Shown here piece after piece: positions 26,593-33,999 of a DNA stretch of 64,000 nt. Numbering within the stretch: position 1 is the stretch's first letter; each line of letters starts with the position of its first letter. Position numbers and translations under genes: made by a program. The notes beneath the pieces are model-generated. The model had not been told where the DNA came from. It did not search any database and saw only the letters and a list, made by a program, of their open reading frames with translations. The DNA comes from Dongia_A sp035695765 (GTDB lineage Bacteria > Pseudomonadota > Alphaproteobacteria > Dongiales > Dongiaceae), in the NCBI GenBank assembly GCA_035695765.1, contig DASRRI010000060.1, forward strand, positions 1 to 64,000, in the 5' to 3' direction.

Positions 26593-27237
26593 ATGGCACT
26601 GACATTCTATTTCGGCTCGGGCTCGCCGTTTGCCTGGAAAGTCTGGCTGACGCTGGAGCACAAGGGAATCCCCTATACAGCCAAGCAACTGTCATTCGAT
26701 AAGGATGAGACCAGGACACCTGAATTTCTCAAGATCAACCCGCGCGGCAAGGTGCCGGCCATCGTCGATGACGGGCTCGCGCTCTCTGAATCGAACGCGA
26801 TCTGCGAGTATCTGGAGGAGAAATACCCGCAGCACCCGCTGCTGCCTAAGGACGCGAAAGGCCGCGCCCTCGTCCGCCGGCTGATCGGCGAGGCCGATGA
26901 CAGCCTCTACGAAGCCGGCAGTGACCTGATGACGAAGGTGCTTTACACCGCTGAGGCCGAGCGCGATCAGAAGCAGATCGCCGATGCGAAGGCAAGGCTG
27001 CGCGAAGAGCTGGCGTACTGGCGCAGCAATCTATCGGGTGATTTCTTCGCCAACCAACTCAGCCTCGCCGATTTCGCGGTCTATCCTTATATGCGGATGC
27101 CGGTGCGGCTGGAGCAGCGGGTGCCCGGAATGGGCCTCAAGCGCGAGGAACTGCCGGCGAATGTCGCCGCATGGATGAAACGCATCGAGGCGCTGCCCTA
27201 TTTCGAGCGCACAATCCCGCCGCACTGGAAGGAATAA
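26593..27237 (+). CDS. Glutathione S-transferase family protein
   Basis: Cytosolic GST-fold protein of 214 residues. The thioredoxin-like N-domain has FYFGSGSPFAWKVWLTLEHKGIPYTAKQL, cis-Pro in GKVPAIVDDGLALSESNAICEYLEEKY, where Glu-Ser binds the glutathione gamma-glutamyl group. The helical C-domain includes LSLADFAVYPYMRM, the N-capping box. A GGGAAGG ribosome site precedes the ATG. It may conjugate glutathione to electrophiles or act in isomerisation; the substrate is unknown. A second, distinct GST lies at 42110. Confidence 0.88.
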   Translation: MALTFYFGSGSPFAWKVWLTLEHKGIPYTAKQLSFDKDETRTPEFLKINPRGKVPAIVDDGLALSESNAICEYLEEKYPQHPLLPKDAKGRALVRRLIGEADDSLYEAGSDLMTKVLYTAEAERDQKQIADAKARLREELAYWRSNLSGDFFANQLSLADFAVYPYMRMPVRLEQRVPGMGLKREELPANVAAWMKRIEALPYFERTIPPHWKE

Positions 27238-27240
27238 GCG

Positions 27241-27915
27241 TCAGCGCGGCTCGCGCTCGGCGCGCATCTGCTCGCGCAGGTCGTCCAGCCTGCGTTCATC
27301 CGCATCGCTGACGAAGGTGTCACCGATCGCATAGTTGCCGACTAGGATGCGCTCGACCCGTTCGCCATCGCCGTGGGGCAGGACGAGGCGCGCCCAAGAC
27401 CGATCCTTGAAGATGACCATCGCCGGGCTGATGGTGAAGAGAGCTTCCCGACGCCGCAATACCGCGCGATAGCCTGCCAGATAGAATGCGGGGCCGGGGC
27501 CTTTCAGGATCCTCCGCATCTCATCGACCGTGCTGCCGGTCCAGTCGTAGCGCGCAGCCTCCGCCACTTGGGTCCCGAACAGCCGGAAGCGGAAATCTGC
27601 GCCGCCCTCCAGCACGTCCAGGATGATGACATTGCCGAGCACCGGTTTCAGGACCAATGGGTCGATGGCGGCGACTGGCGGCATGGCGGCACGTCCGCGC
27701 GCCTCGTCCCAATAGTTGAGAAGAAACCGCAGCCCGTCGAGTGGAAGCCGATCCAGCGTTGGCGACCAGAGGATAAGAGGTGCCGCCCGATCGCGCGCGA
27801 TGAAGAGGCGGTCCACAGTCGGAGAGGCGTTTGCAGTCGCCAGTTCCTCGGCCATCCGCTCCACCACCCGCGGGTCGATCTCCTCAATCTCGGTGCCGAT
27901 CTGTGAGTCCGACAT
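27241..27915 (-). CDS. PAS_5-type sensor-domain protein
   Basis: Protein of 224 residues with a PAS_5-like core: LRFLLNYWDEARGRAAMPP, then VLGNVIILDVLEGGADFRFRLFGTQVAE and a terminal strand region around RILVGNYAIGDT. It is a longer relative of the protein at 2721. No transmembrane segment or effector domain is present. The ATG at 27915 follows GCGGGGGCAC. It converges with the GST gene (three bases between stops) and diverges from the transhydrogenase operon. The family's role is undescribed; PAS-type ligand sensing is only inferred from fold. Confidence 0.7.
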   Translation of the reverse strand: MSDSQIGTEIEEIDPRVVERMAEELATANASPTVDRLFIARDRAAPLILWSPTLDRLPLDGLRFLLNYWDEARGRAAMPPVAAIDPLVLKPVLGNVIILDVLEGGADFRFRLFGTQVAEAARYDWTGSTVDEMRRILKGPGPAFYLAGYRAVLRRREALFTISPAMVIFKDRSWARLVLPHGDGERVERILVGNYAIGDTFVSDADERRLDDLREQMRAEREPR

Positions 27916-28225
27916 GTGCCCCCGCCATATGGTCCCAATTCTACACCAAGGCGCGATTCGACGGAGCGGTGCAAAAGGTGATGGTTGCTTGCGGTTGGTT
28001 CCTGCACCATTTCACACTTCGAGTTGGCCTTAGGCACGTCTTGTTCACTCCAGCCAAACTGTGCAATATGCGGCCGCTTACGTGCGGGTGAGCGGATTCG
28101 ACGCAGCAAACGGTCGAGAATCGGCCAATCGCAGGGGAGAATCGCACAATCGGGCGGGACAGCGGCGCTAGCCTTGAGGCCTGCCTTCAGGGGTGACACC
28201 GGATGGGTGAACCGGGGGAGAAAGC
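27916..28225. promoter_or_regulatory. Divergent intergenic region upstream of pntAA
   Basis: 310 bases between the PAS_5 gene and pntAA must contain promoters for both. The segment around 27930-28090 is AT-richer than its surroundings. A strong GGGGGAGAAAGC site precedes the pntAA ATG. No recognised operator, riboswitch or terminator was seen. Confidence 0.4.
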
Positions 28226-29374
28226 ATGAAAATCGGCGTGATAAAGGAGCGGCGGCCCAACGAAAAGCGCTGCGCGGTTTCTCCCGATACGATCAAGAAA
28301 TATGTAGGCCTGGGTGCGGAGGTGCTGGTGGAGACCGGCGCCGGCGCTGGCTCCTCGACGCCGGACAGCGCCTATGAAGCGGCGGGCGCCAAGATCGTGG
28401 CGGATGCACGCGCCGCCCTCAGCGACGCCGATGTCGTGCTGAAGGTCCAGCGCCCGCTGACGGCAGCCGACGGCGGCCCTGACGAGCTCTCGCTCATGAA
28501 GCGCGGCGCCCTGCTGGCGGCCAGCCTTAATCCCTACGGCGCCAAGGACCAGATCAATTCCTATGCCCATGCCGGCATCATTGCCTGCGCCATGGAACTG
28601 ATGCCGCGTATCAGCCGCGCGCAGAACATGGACGTGCTCAGCTCGCAATCGAACCTCGCCGGCTACAAGGCTGTCCTGGATGCGGCGGCGGAGTTCGGAC
28701 GCGCCTTCCCGATGATGATGACGGCGGCGGGGACAGTCGCGCCGGCGCGCGTCTTCATCATGGGTGTCGGGGTCGCGGGGCTGCAGGCGATCGCGACTGC
28801 TCGCCGTCTCGGCGCCATCGTCTCGGCGACGGATGTGCGGCCGGCGACCAAGGAGCAGGTGGAAAGCCTCGGCGCCACTTTCGTCGCGGTGGAGGACGAA
28901 GAATTCAAGCAGGCCGAAACCGCCGGGGGCTACGCCAAGGAGATGAGCGACGCCTACAAGGCGAAGCAGGCGGCCTTGGTCGCCGAACACATCAAGAAGC
29001 AGGACATCATCATCACCACCGCGCTCATCCCCGGGCGCAAGGCGCCGGTGCTGGTCAGCGAGGACATGGTGAAGAGCATGAAGCCGGGATCGGTCATCGT
29101 CGACCTGGCGGTGGAGCAGGGCGGCAATTGCCCGCTTTCCGAACTCGGCAAGGTGGTCGAGAAGCATGATGTGAAGCTGGTCGGCCATGCCAACGTGCCG
29201 AGCCGCCTTGCTGCCGATGCAACCTCACTCTACGCCCGAAACCTGCTCAACTTCCTGACGCTCCTGATCGACAAGGAGACCAAGGGCCTCAAGATCAACT
29301 GGGAGGATGAGATCGTGAAAGGTGTCGCGCTGACTCGCGACGGCCAGACCATCCATCCCAACTTCAAGGCGTAA
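28226..29374 (+). CDS. pntAA: NAD(P) transhydrogenase subunit alpha part 1
   Basis: Soluble NAD(H)-binding domain I of the proton-translocating transhydrogenase, 382 residues. It begins MKIGVIKERRPNEKRCAVSP, the family start. The Rossmann fingerprint VFIMGVGVAGLQAIATARRLGA and the mobile-loop region are present, as is the RQD-like region IPGRKAPVLVSEDMV. The alpha subunit is split into separate pntAA and pntAB genes, as in Rhodospirillum rubrum, unlike the single PntA of E. coli. The enzyme uses proton-motive force to drive NADH to NADPH exchange. It heads the operon pntAA-pntAB-pntB. Confidence 0.95.
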   Translation: MKIGVIKERRPNEKRCAVSPDTIKKYVGLGAEVLVETGAGAGSSTPDSAYEAAGAKIVADARAALSDADVVLKVQRPLTAADGGPDELSLMKRGALLAASLNPYGAKDQINSYAHAGIIACAMELMPRISRAQNMDVLSSQSNLAGYKAVLDAAAEFGRAFPMMMTAAGTVAPARVFIMGVGVAGLQAIATARRLGAIVSATDVRPATKEQVESLGATFVAVEDEEFKQAETAGGYAKEMSDAYKAKQAALVAEHIKKQDIIITTALIPGRKAPVLVSEDMVKSMKPGSVIVDLAVEQGGNCPLSELGKVVEKHDVKLVGHANVPSRLAADATSLYARNLLNFLTLLIDKETKGLKINWEDEIVKGVALTRDGQTIHPNFKA

Positions 29375-29388
29375 GGAGAGAGCGCGCC

Positions 29389-29727
29389 ATGGAAACGACC
29401 AACGCAGTTGCGCAAGTCGGCGAAGCCGCCACGCAGATGGTGCACGCGCCGTTCGTGTTCCTGTTCACCGTGTTCGTGCTGGCCTGCTTCGTCGGCTATT
29501 ACGTGGTCTGGCGGGTGACGCCGGCGCTGCATTCGCCGCTGATGGCCGTGACCAACGGCATCTCATCGGTCATCATCGTCGGCGCGCTGATCGCGGCAGG
29601 CCCCGCCGATCTCAGCTTCAGCCAGATTATGGGTTTCGTCGCGGTGGCGCTGGCCTCGGTCAATATCTTCGGCGGGTTCCTGGTGACCTACCGCATGCTC
29701 TCCATGTTCAAGAAGAAGGGCCGCTGA
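29389..29727 (+). CDS. pntAB: NAD(P) transhydrogenase subunit alpha part 2 (membrane)
   Basis: Small membrane subunit of 112 residues forming part of the proton channel (domain II). Three hydrophobic helices are visible: FVFLFTVFVLACFVGYYVVW, the ISSVIIVGALIAAG segment and IMGFVAVALASVNIFGGFLV. The conserved PALHSPLMAVTNGISS loop is diagnostic. AAGGAGAG lies upstream of the ATG, 14 bases after pntAA. It assembles with PntB in the inner membrane. Confidence 0.95.
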   Translation: METTNAVAQVGEAATQMVHAPFVFLFTVFVLACFVGYYVVWRVTPALHSPLMAVTNGISSVIIVGALIAAGPADLSFSQIMGFVAVALASVNIFGGFLVTYRMLSMFKKKGR

Positions 29728-29750
29728 GGCGGATCGGGGGAAACGATACC

Positions 29751-31145
29751 ATGAACGAGACCCTTACCGCCTTCCTGTATCTGATCGCATCGGTCTGCTT
29801 CATCATGGCCCTGCGCGGCCTCTCCTCGCCGGAAAGCTCTCGTGGCGGCTTGCTCTATGGCCTCGTCGGCATGGCGATCGCGATCGTTACCACAGTCGCG
29901 CTGCCGATCGTCCAGAGCTACTGGTTCATCATTGCCGGCATCATCGCCGGTGGCCTGGTCGGCACGGTGATCGCCAAGCGCATCCAGATGACCGCGCTGC
30001 CGCAACTGGTTGCGGCTTTCCACTCGCTGGTTGGTCTGGCGGCGGTCGCGGTCGCGGCGGCGGCGTTCTATGCGCCGGCCAAGTTCGGCATTGGCGACGT
30101 CGGCGCGATCCATCCAGGCAGCCTGGTGGAAATGGGACTCGGCGTCGCGGTCGGCGCCGTCACATTCACCGGCTCGATCATCGCTTTCGCCAAGCTGCAG
30201 GCGCTGATGTCCGGTGCGCCTCTGGTGTTTCCGGGACAGCATATCCTCAATGCCGCGCTCGGCATCGGCATCATCGCGCTGATCGTCGCGGTCATCGTCA
30301 CGCAGTCGGAGCTCGCCTTCTGGGGCCTGGTGGCGGTGTCGCTGCTGCTCGGGTTCCTCTTGATCCTGCCGATCGGCGGCGCCGACATGCCGGTGGTCGT
30401 CTCGATGCTGAATTCCTATTCCGGCTGGGCGGCCTGCGGCATCGGGTTCACCCTTTCCAACACCTTGCTGATCGTGACCGGCGCTCTCGTCGGCTCCTCG
30501 GGCGCGATCCTCAGCTACATCATGTGCAAGGGCATGAACCGCTCGATCTTCAACGTGATCCTGGGCGGCTTCGGCACCGACAGCGGCGGGGCTGCCGCTG
30601 CGGCCAAGAGCGGCGACAAGCCGATCAAGGCAGGCAGCGCGGAAGACGCCGCCTTCATCATGAAGAACGCGGCAAGCATCATCATCGTGCCGGGCTATGG
30701 GATGGCGGTGGCACAGGCCCAGCACGCGCTGCGCGAGATGGCGGATCTCCTGAAGGAGGAGGGCGCCAAGATCTCCTACGCCATCCACCCGGTGGCGGGT
30801 CGCATGCCGGGCCATATGAACGTACTGCTGGCCGAAGCCAGCGTGCCCTATGACGAAGTGTTCGAGCTGGAAGACGTCAACCGCGACTTCGCCCAGGCCG
30901 ACGTCGCCTTCGTGATCGGCGCCAATGATGTCACCAACCCGGCGGCGAAGACCGATCCTAAGAGCCCGATCTTCGGCATGCCGATCCTGGACGTGGAGCA
31001 GGCGAAGACCGTCCTGTTCGTGAAGCGCTCGATGGCGTCGGGTTATGCCGGCGTCGATAACGAGCTGTTCTTCCGCAACAACACCATGATGCTGTTCGGC
31101 GACGCCAAGAAGATGTGCGAGGATATCGTCAAGTCGCTCGGCTAG
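29751..31145 (+). CDS. pntB: NAD(P) transhydrogenase subunit beta
   Basis: Membrane and NADP(H)-binding subunit, 464 residues. About nine helices occupy the first 270 residues and the C-terminal dIII domain begins around KPIKAGSAEDAAFIMKNAAS. The NADP fingerprint is VPGYGMAVAQAQHALREM. Further conserved segments are YAIHPVAGRMPGHMNVLLAEA and VIGANDVTNPAAKTDPKSPI. The length matches the family. It is the last gene of the operon; no clear intrinsic terminator follows its stop. Confidence 0.95.
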   Translation: MNETLTAFLYLIASVCFIMALRGLSSPESSRGGLLYGLVGMAIAIVTTVALPIVQSYWFIIAGIIAGGLVGTVIAKRIQMTALPQLVAAFHSLVGLAAVAVAAAAFYAPAKFGIGDVGAIHPGSLVEMGLGVAVGAVTFTGSIIAFAKLQALMSGAPLVFPGQHILNAALGIGIIALIVAVIVTQSELAFWGLVAVSLLLGFLLILPIGGADMPVVVSMLNSYSGWAACGIGFTLSNTLLIVTGALVGSSGAILSYIMCKGMNRSIFNVILGGFGTDSGGAAAAAKSGDKPIKAGSAEDAAFIMKNAASIIIVPGYGMAVAQAQHALREMADLLKEEGAKISYAIHPVAGRMPGHMNVLLAEASVPYDEVFELEDVNRDFAQADVAFVIGANDVTNPAAKTDPKSPIFGMPILDVEQAKTVLFVKRSMASGYAGVDNELFFRNNTMMLFGDAKKMCEDIVKSLG

Positions 31146-31704
31146 CGACAAACGCGCCAACCGAACCGCACCTTACGAATCGTCAAGTTGCGTTTGCAGG
31201 GCACGTGCCGTTCACTTCGAATTAGCGGAGTGAATGATGCATGGCACGGCTTGGCGAACGAGATGGGTGCTCTCTGGCCTCGACTGGGCTGTTTCGCCCT
31301 ATCGATGGCGGAATCGTCAGTGAGGCCAGCGACCTGACGTTTCTCGACTTCATAGACGACACGCTTACCACGATCCTGACAATAGGGTCTGCGGTTGGCG
31401 TTGCCATGCTCGGCCAATGCATGCCCAGCACGCGCAGCCATCTCGTGACGAATTTGTAACATGGTCGCCGAAACAATGACGCCGGTCTGCGACGTCAGTC
31501 TTACGAATCCGTAAGTTGAGTATCGTCGCGTCTTGACTGAGGATTCCGGCGCCATGGGACCGCTCCTCGTGAGCGGGTGGATGGCATCATCGGCAAGTAA
31601 CGTTGGGGTTCGACCGGCAGTGACGGCGAGCTCGAGAGAAGGTTGTCGGCTTTGGTCGGGGAGGCTTTCAAGCGAGGGTTAAGCATCCACGAAAGGAGAC
31701 CGAG
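31146..31704. promoter_or_regulatory. 559-bp non-coding region with repeated TTACG boxes
   Basis: No convincing gene lies between pntB and the RTX gene; short frames here have no family resemblance. Two near-identical 19-base boxes occur at 31172-31190 and 31500-31518 (16 of 19 identical, starting CTTACGAATC). The second contains the palindrome CTTACG-aatc-CGTAAG. A looser third copy is TGACGAATTTGTAAC near 31446. They resemble repressor operators. A GAAAGGAGACCGAG ribosome site ends the region. Confidence 0.45.
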
Positions 31705-33024
31705 ATGCCAACACCAACCAAGACTACGATCGATCCCGCCGACTTCGTATCCGTAATCGACAACCCCTATTTCCCGCTGCAGCCCGGCACGACGTACGTC
31801 TATGAGAATCCGGGCAAAGAAGCTTTCGACACCATGATCGTCACCCATGACACCAAGGTGATCGACGGCGTCACCTGCACCCTGGTCCACGACGTCGCTC
31901 ATGAAGACGGCCAGGTGATAGAGGATACGTTCGACTACTACGCCCAGGACAAGCAGGGCAACGTCTGGTATTTCGGCGAAGATACCAAGGAACTCGACGA
32001 CGGCAAGGTCGTCAGTACCGAGGGAACTTGGCGGGCCGGCGTCAATGGTGCGGAACCTGGCATCATCATGGAAGCCCATCCGCAGGTCGGCGACAGCTAC
32101 CAACAGGAGCACGCTGCCGGCGTGGCCGAGGATGCGGCGCAGGTCACTGGCCTCCATGCGTCGGCCGACGTTCCCTACGGCATGTTCAGCGACCTGCTGG
32201 ACACGAAGGAATTCACCCCGCTTGAGCCCGGTGTTGTCGAGCACAAGCTCTACGGCCTCGGCATCGGCATGATCGATGGAGTCGAAAATACCGGGGACTT
32301 CGAGCATCTGGTCAAGATCATCTTCGACGGCACCGCGGGTGCCGATACGATCGATGGCAAGGTCGGGAAGGACGAGCTGAATGGCCTCGCAGGCAACGAT
32401 CACCTGGATGGTGCGGCCGGAAGCGACGTCGTCAAGGGCGGCCGTGGGGACGACATCATCAGTGGCGGCAACGACACCGATGCCGACATCCTCTATGGCA
32501 ACCAGGGCCACGATCACCTTTATCTGCGCGCCGGCGACAAGGGCTATGGCGGCAGCGGCAATGACATCATCACTCTGTTCGACCCCGAGGATTTCGGCCT
32601 GGTCTCGGGCGGCGAGGGTGGCACGAACCTCGCCAAGGGCAGGGGCGATGTGCTGACATTCGAAGGCGAGCTCGATCTCGCGCACAATGACCGTGGCGGC
32701 CGCGTCAGCGGGATCGAGACCATCGCTATGCACGGCGCCGGCAAGGATGGGCTGACCCTCAGCGTGCACGACATCCTCGATCTGGGCAGCGGCACGTTCG
32801 ACCCGAAGCTCAGTGGCACGGACAAACTCGGCGCCGGCCATGCGGTTCGGATCGATGGCGGCCATGGCGATGAAGTGACTCTGACCGGTGGCAAGTGGCA
32901 CGCGATCGAACCCACGAACGCGCCGGACGGCTACGACGTCTATGCGCGGCACACCGGCTCGGGCGAAGCCTATGCCCTCGTCCAGGAGGACGTCCATGCT
33001 CACCTGAATCAACCGGCGAGCTAG
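31705..33024 (+). CDS. RTX (hemolysin-type calcium-binding repeat) protein
   Basis: Acidic secreted-type protein of 439 residues. The first ~205 residues form a domain I do not recognise by name (IDNPYFPLQPGTTYVYENPG at its start, then acidic strands); I recall similar stand-alone proteins in other bacteria. From about residue 210 come glycine/aspartate nonapeptide repeats (GGxGxDxUx type), for example AGSDVVKGGRGDDIISGGND and GYGGSGNDIITLFD, which bind calcium. There is no N-terminal signal peptide, as expected for type I secretion via a C-terminal signal. No type I ABC exporter, membrane-fusion or TolC gene is nearby, so the exporter must be elsewhere. Confidence 0.8.
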   Translation: MPTPTKTTIDPADFVSVIDNPYFPLQPGTTYVYENPGKEAFDTMIVTHDTKVIDGVTCTLVHDVAHEDGQVIEDTFDYYAQDKQGNVWYFGEDTKELDDGKVVSTEGTWRAGVNGAEPGIIMEAHPQVGDSYQQEHAAGVAEDAAQVTGLHASADVPYGMFSDLLDTKEFTPLEPGVVEHKLYGLGIGMIDGVENTGDFEHLVKIIFDGTAGADTIDGKVGKDELNGLAGNDHLDGAAGSDVVKGGRGDDIISGGNDTDADILYGNQGHDHLYLRAGDKGYGGSGNDIITLFDPEDFGLVSGGEGGTNLAKGRGDVLTFEGELDLAHNDRGGRVSGIETIAMHGAGKDGLTLSVHDILDLGSGTFDPKLSGTDKLGAGHAVRIDGGHGDEVTLTGGKWHAIEPTNAPDGYDVYARHTGSGEAYALVQEDVHAHLNQPAS

Positions 33025-33038
33025 ATGGCGACTGGCTT

Positions 33039-33065
33039 GGCGGGCGGACCGCGGTTCCGCCCGCC
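33039..33065. terminator. Strong hairpin between convergent RTX and Lrp genes
   Basis: GGCGGGCGGA (33039-33048) and TCCGCCCGCC (33056-33065) form a perfect ten-pair stem with a seven-base loop. It lies 14 bases after the RTX stop and abuts the Lrp stop. It lacks a long T-run on either side, so it may stop transcription in both directions only weakly or protect 3' ends. Confidence 0.55.
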
Positions 33066-33067
33066 AG

Positions 33068-33529
33068 CTAGACCTGGGTCAAGGGCAAAGCTGTCGTCTC
33101 CTTGATCTTTTCCATCACGAAGCTCGACGACACGTCGCTGAGCGAGATGCGGGCGATCAGACGCTTATAGAGCGCATCATAGCCGGCAACATCCGGCACC
33201 ACCGCCTGCAGCAGATAGTCGATATCGCCGGTCGTCCGATAGACACCAACGATCTCCGGGATGTCGCGCACGGCGGCGGAGAATTTCTCGAGCCAGCTCG
33301 CCTCGTGCTGTCCTGTCCGCACGGCGATGAAGGCGGTGAGGCCGAGATTGAGCTTGGCAGCGTCAAGCAGCGCCACCCGTCCCCGGATAATGCCCTCTTC
33401 CTCCAGCCGCTTGATCCGGCGCCAGCAGGCGTTACGGGATAGATGCACGCGCTCCGACAGCTCGTCGACCGACAGGCTGGCATCCTTCTGCAGCGCGTCG
33501 AGCAGGGCACGGTCGATGTCATCTATCAT
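33068..33529 (-). CDS. Lrp/AsnC family transcriptional regulator
   Basis: Feast/famine regulator of 153 residues. The N-terminal winged helix-turn-helix reads LLDALQKDASLSVDELSERV then LSRNACWRRIKRLEEEGII. A C-terminal AsnC ligand-binding (RAM) domain with IVGVYRTTGDIDYLLQAVV follows. The ATG at 33529 is preferred to a TTG at 33541. Proteins of this type sense amino acids as octamers or dimers. The gene is divergent from the DUF6356 gene, with a striking interrupted palindrome between them that is a candidate binding site. Confidence 0.9.
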   Translation of the reverse strand: MIDDIDRALLDALQKDASLSVDELSERVHLSRNACWRRIKRLEEEGIIRGRVALLDAAKLNLGLTAFIAVRTGQHEASWLEKFSAAVRDIPEIVGVYRTTGDIDYLLQAVVPDVAGYDALYKRLIARISLSDVSSSFVMEKIKETTALPLTQV

Positions 33530-33553
33530 CGGAATCGCCAATTCATGGGATGA

Positions 33554-33593
33554 TGTCCCGCTAAACTATCATATCGCGATACAGTTTGGGACA
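33554..33593. promoter_or_regulatory. Interrupted palindrome in Lrp/DUF6356 divergent promoter
   Basis: TGTCCC (33554-33559) and GGGACA (33588-33593) flank AAACT (33563-33567) and AGTTT (33583-33587), which in turn flank the perfect palindrome TATCGCGATA (33572-33581). The nested arrangement sits 25 bases upstream of the Lrp start. It looks like an operator for autoregulation and control of the divergent gene. Confidence 0.6.
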
Positions 33594-33644
33594 TATTTTC
33601 GTACAGAATAGTGCAGAGTCCCATCATTCTGGTGGGAGACGATC

Positions 33645-33911
33645 ATGCAAGTTCTGGATCGCGTGTTCCTGGCGCACCCGCGCACGGTGGATGAGAACTA
33701 CCTCGAGCACGGCGCCTTTGCGCTACGCATCGCGTCGCGGCTGCTGCTGGCCGGCGTGGCGGCGTTGATCCATGCGGTCGTGCCTTGCCTCTGCCAGACC
33801 ACGGCATCGCGCATCATCCTGGCAATGAATGCCGGCATCATTGCTCGCCGCGCCAAAGCGAGCCAGCCGCAGCAAGCAGCGCCCCTGGTCGGATTCGCCG
33901 AGTACATCTGA
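33645..33911 (+). CDS. DUF6356 family protein
   Basis: Small protein of 88 residues matching DUF6356 of Alphaproteobacteria. It opens VFLAHPRTVDENYLEHGAFA, followed by one hydrophobic helix (IASRLLLAGVAALIHAVVPCL) and TTASRIILAMNAGI, the pattern of the family. It is predicted to associate with the inner membrane. The function is unknown. A GGTGGGAGACGATC ribosome site precedes the ATG. Its divergent Lrp neighbour is the likely regulator; in other genomes amino-acid-responsive control of this family has not, to my knowledge, been described. Confidence 0.75.
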   Translation: MQVLDRVFLAHPRTVDENYLEHGAFALRIASRLLLAGVAALIHAVVPCLCQTTASRIILAMNAGIIARRAKASQPQQAAPLVGFAEYI

Positions 33912-33999
33912 GGCTCTGCTCGCACCGCTTGTTTACGATTGGTTAGCTGTCCTCCCTATATTCAGGTCAAAACATCGACCTTTGGCGGGGGCATTTCCC

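Noticed and set aside
27985..28377. 130-codon frame overlapping the start of pntAA
   Set aside because: It runs out of frame through the well-supported pntAA N-terminus and has no motif.
31142..31555. Open frame of 137 codons on the minus strand after pntB
   Set aside because: It overlaps the pntB stop region and has no recognisable domain; base use is unlike the surrounding genes.
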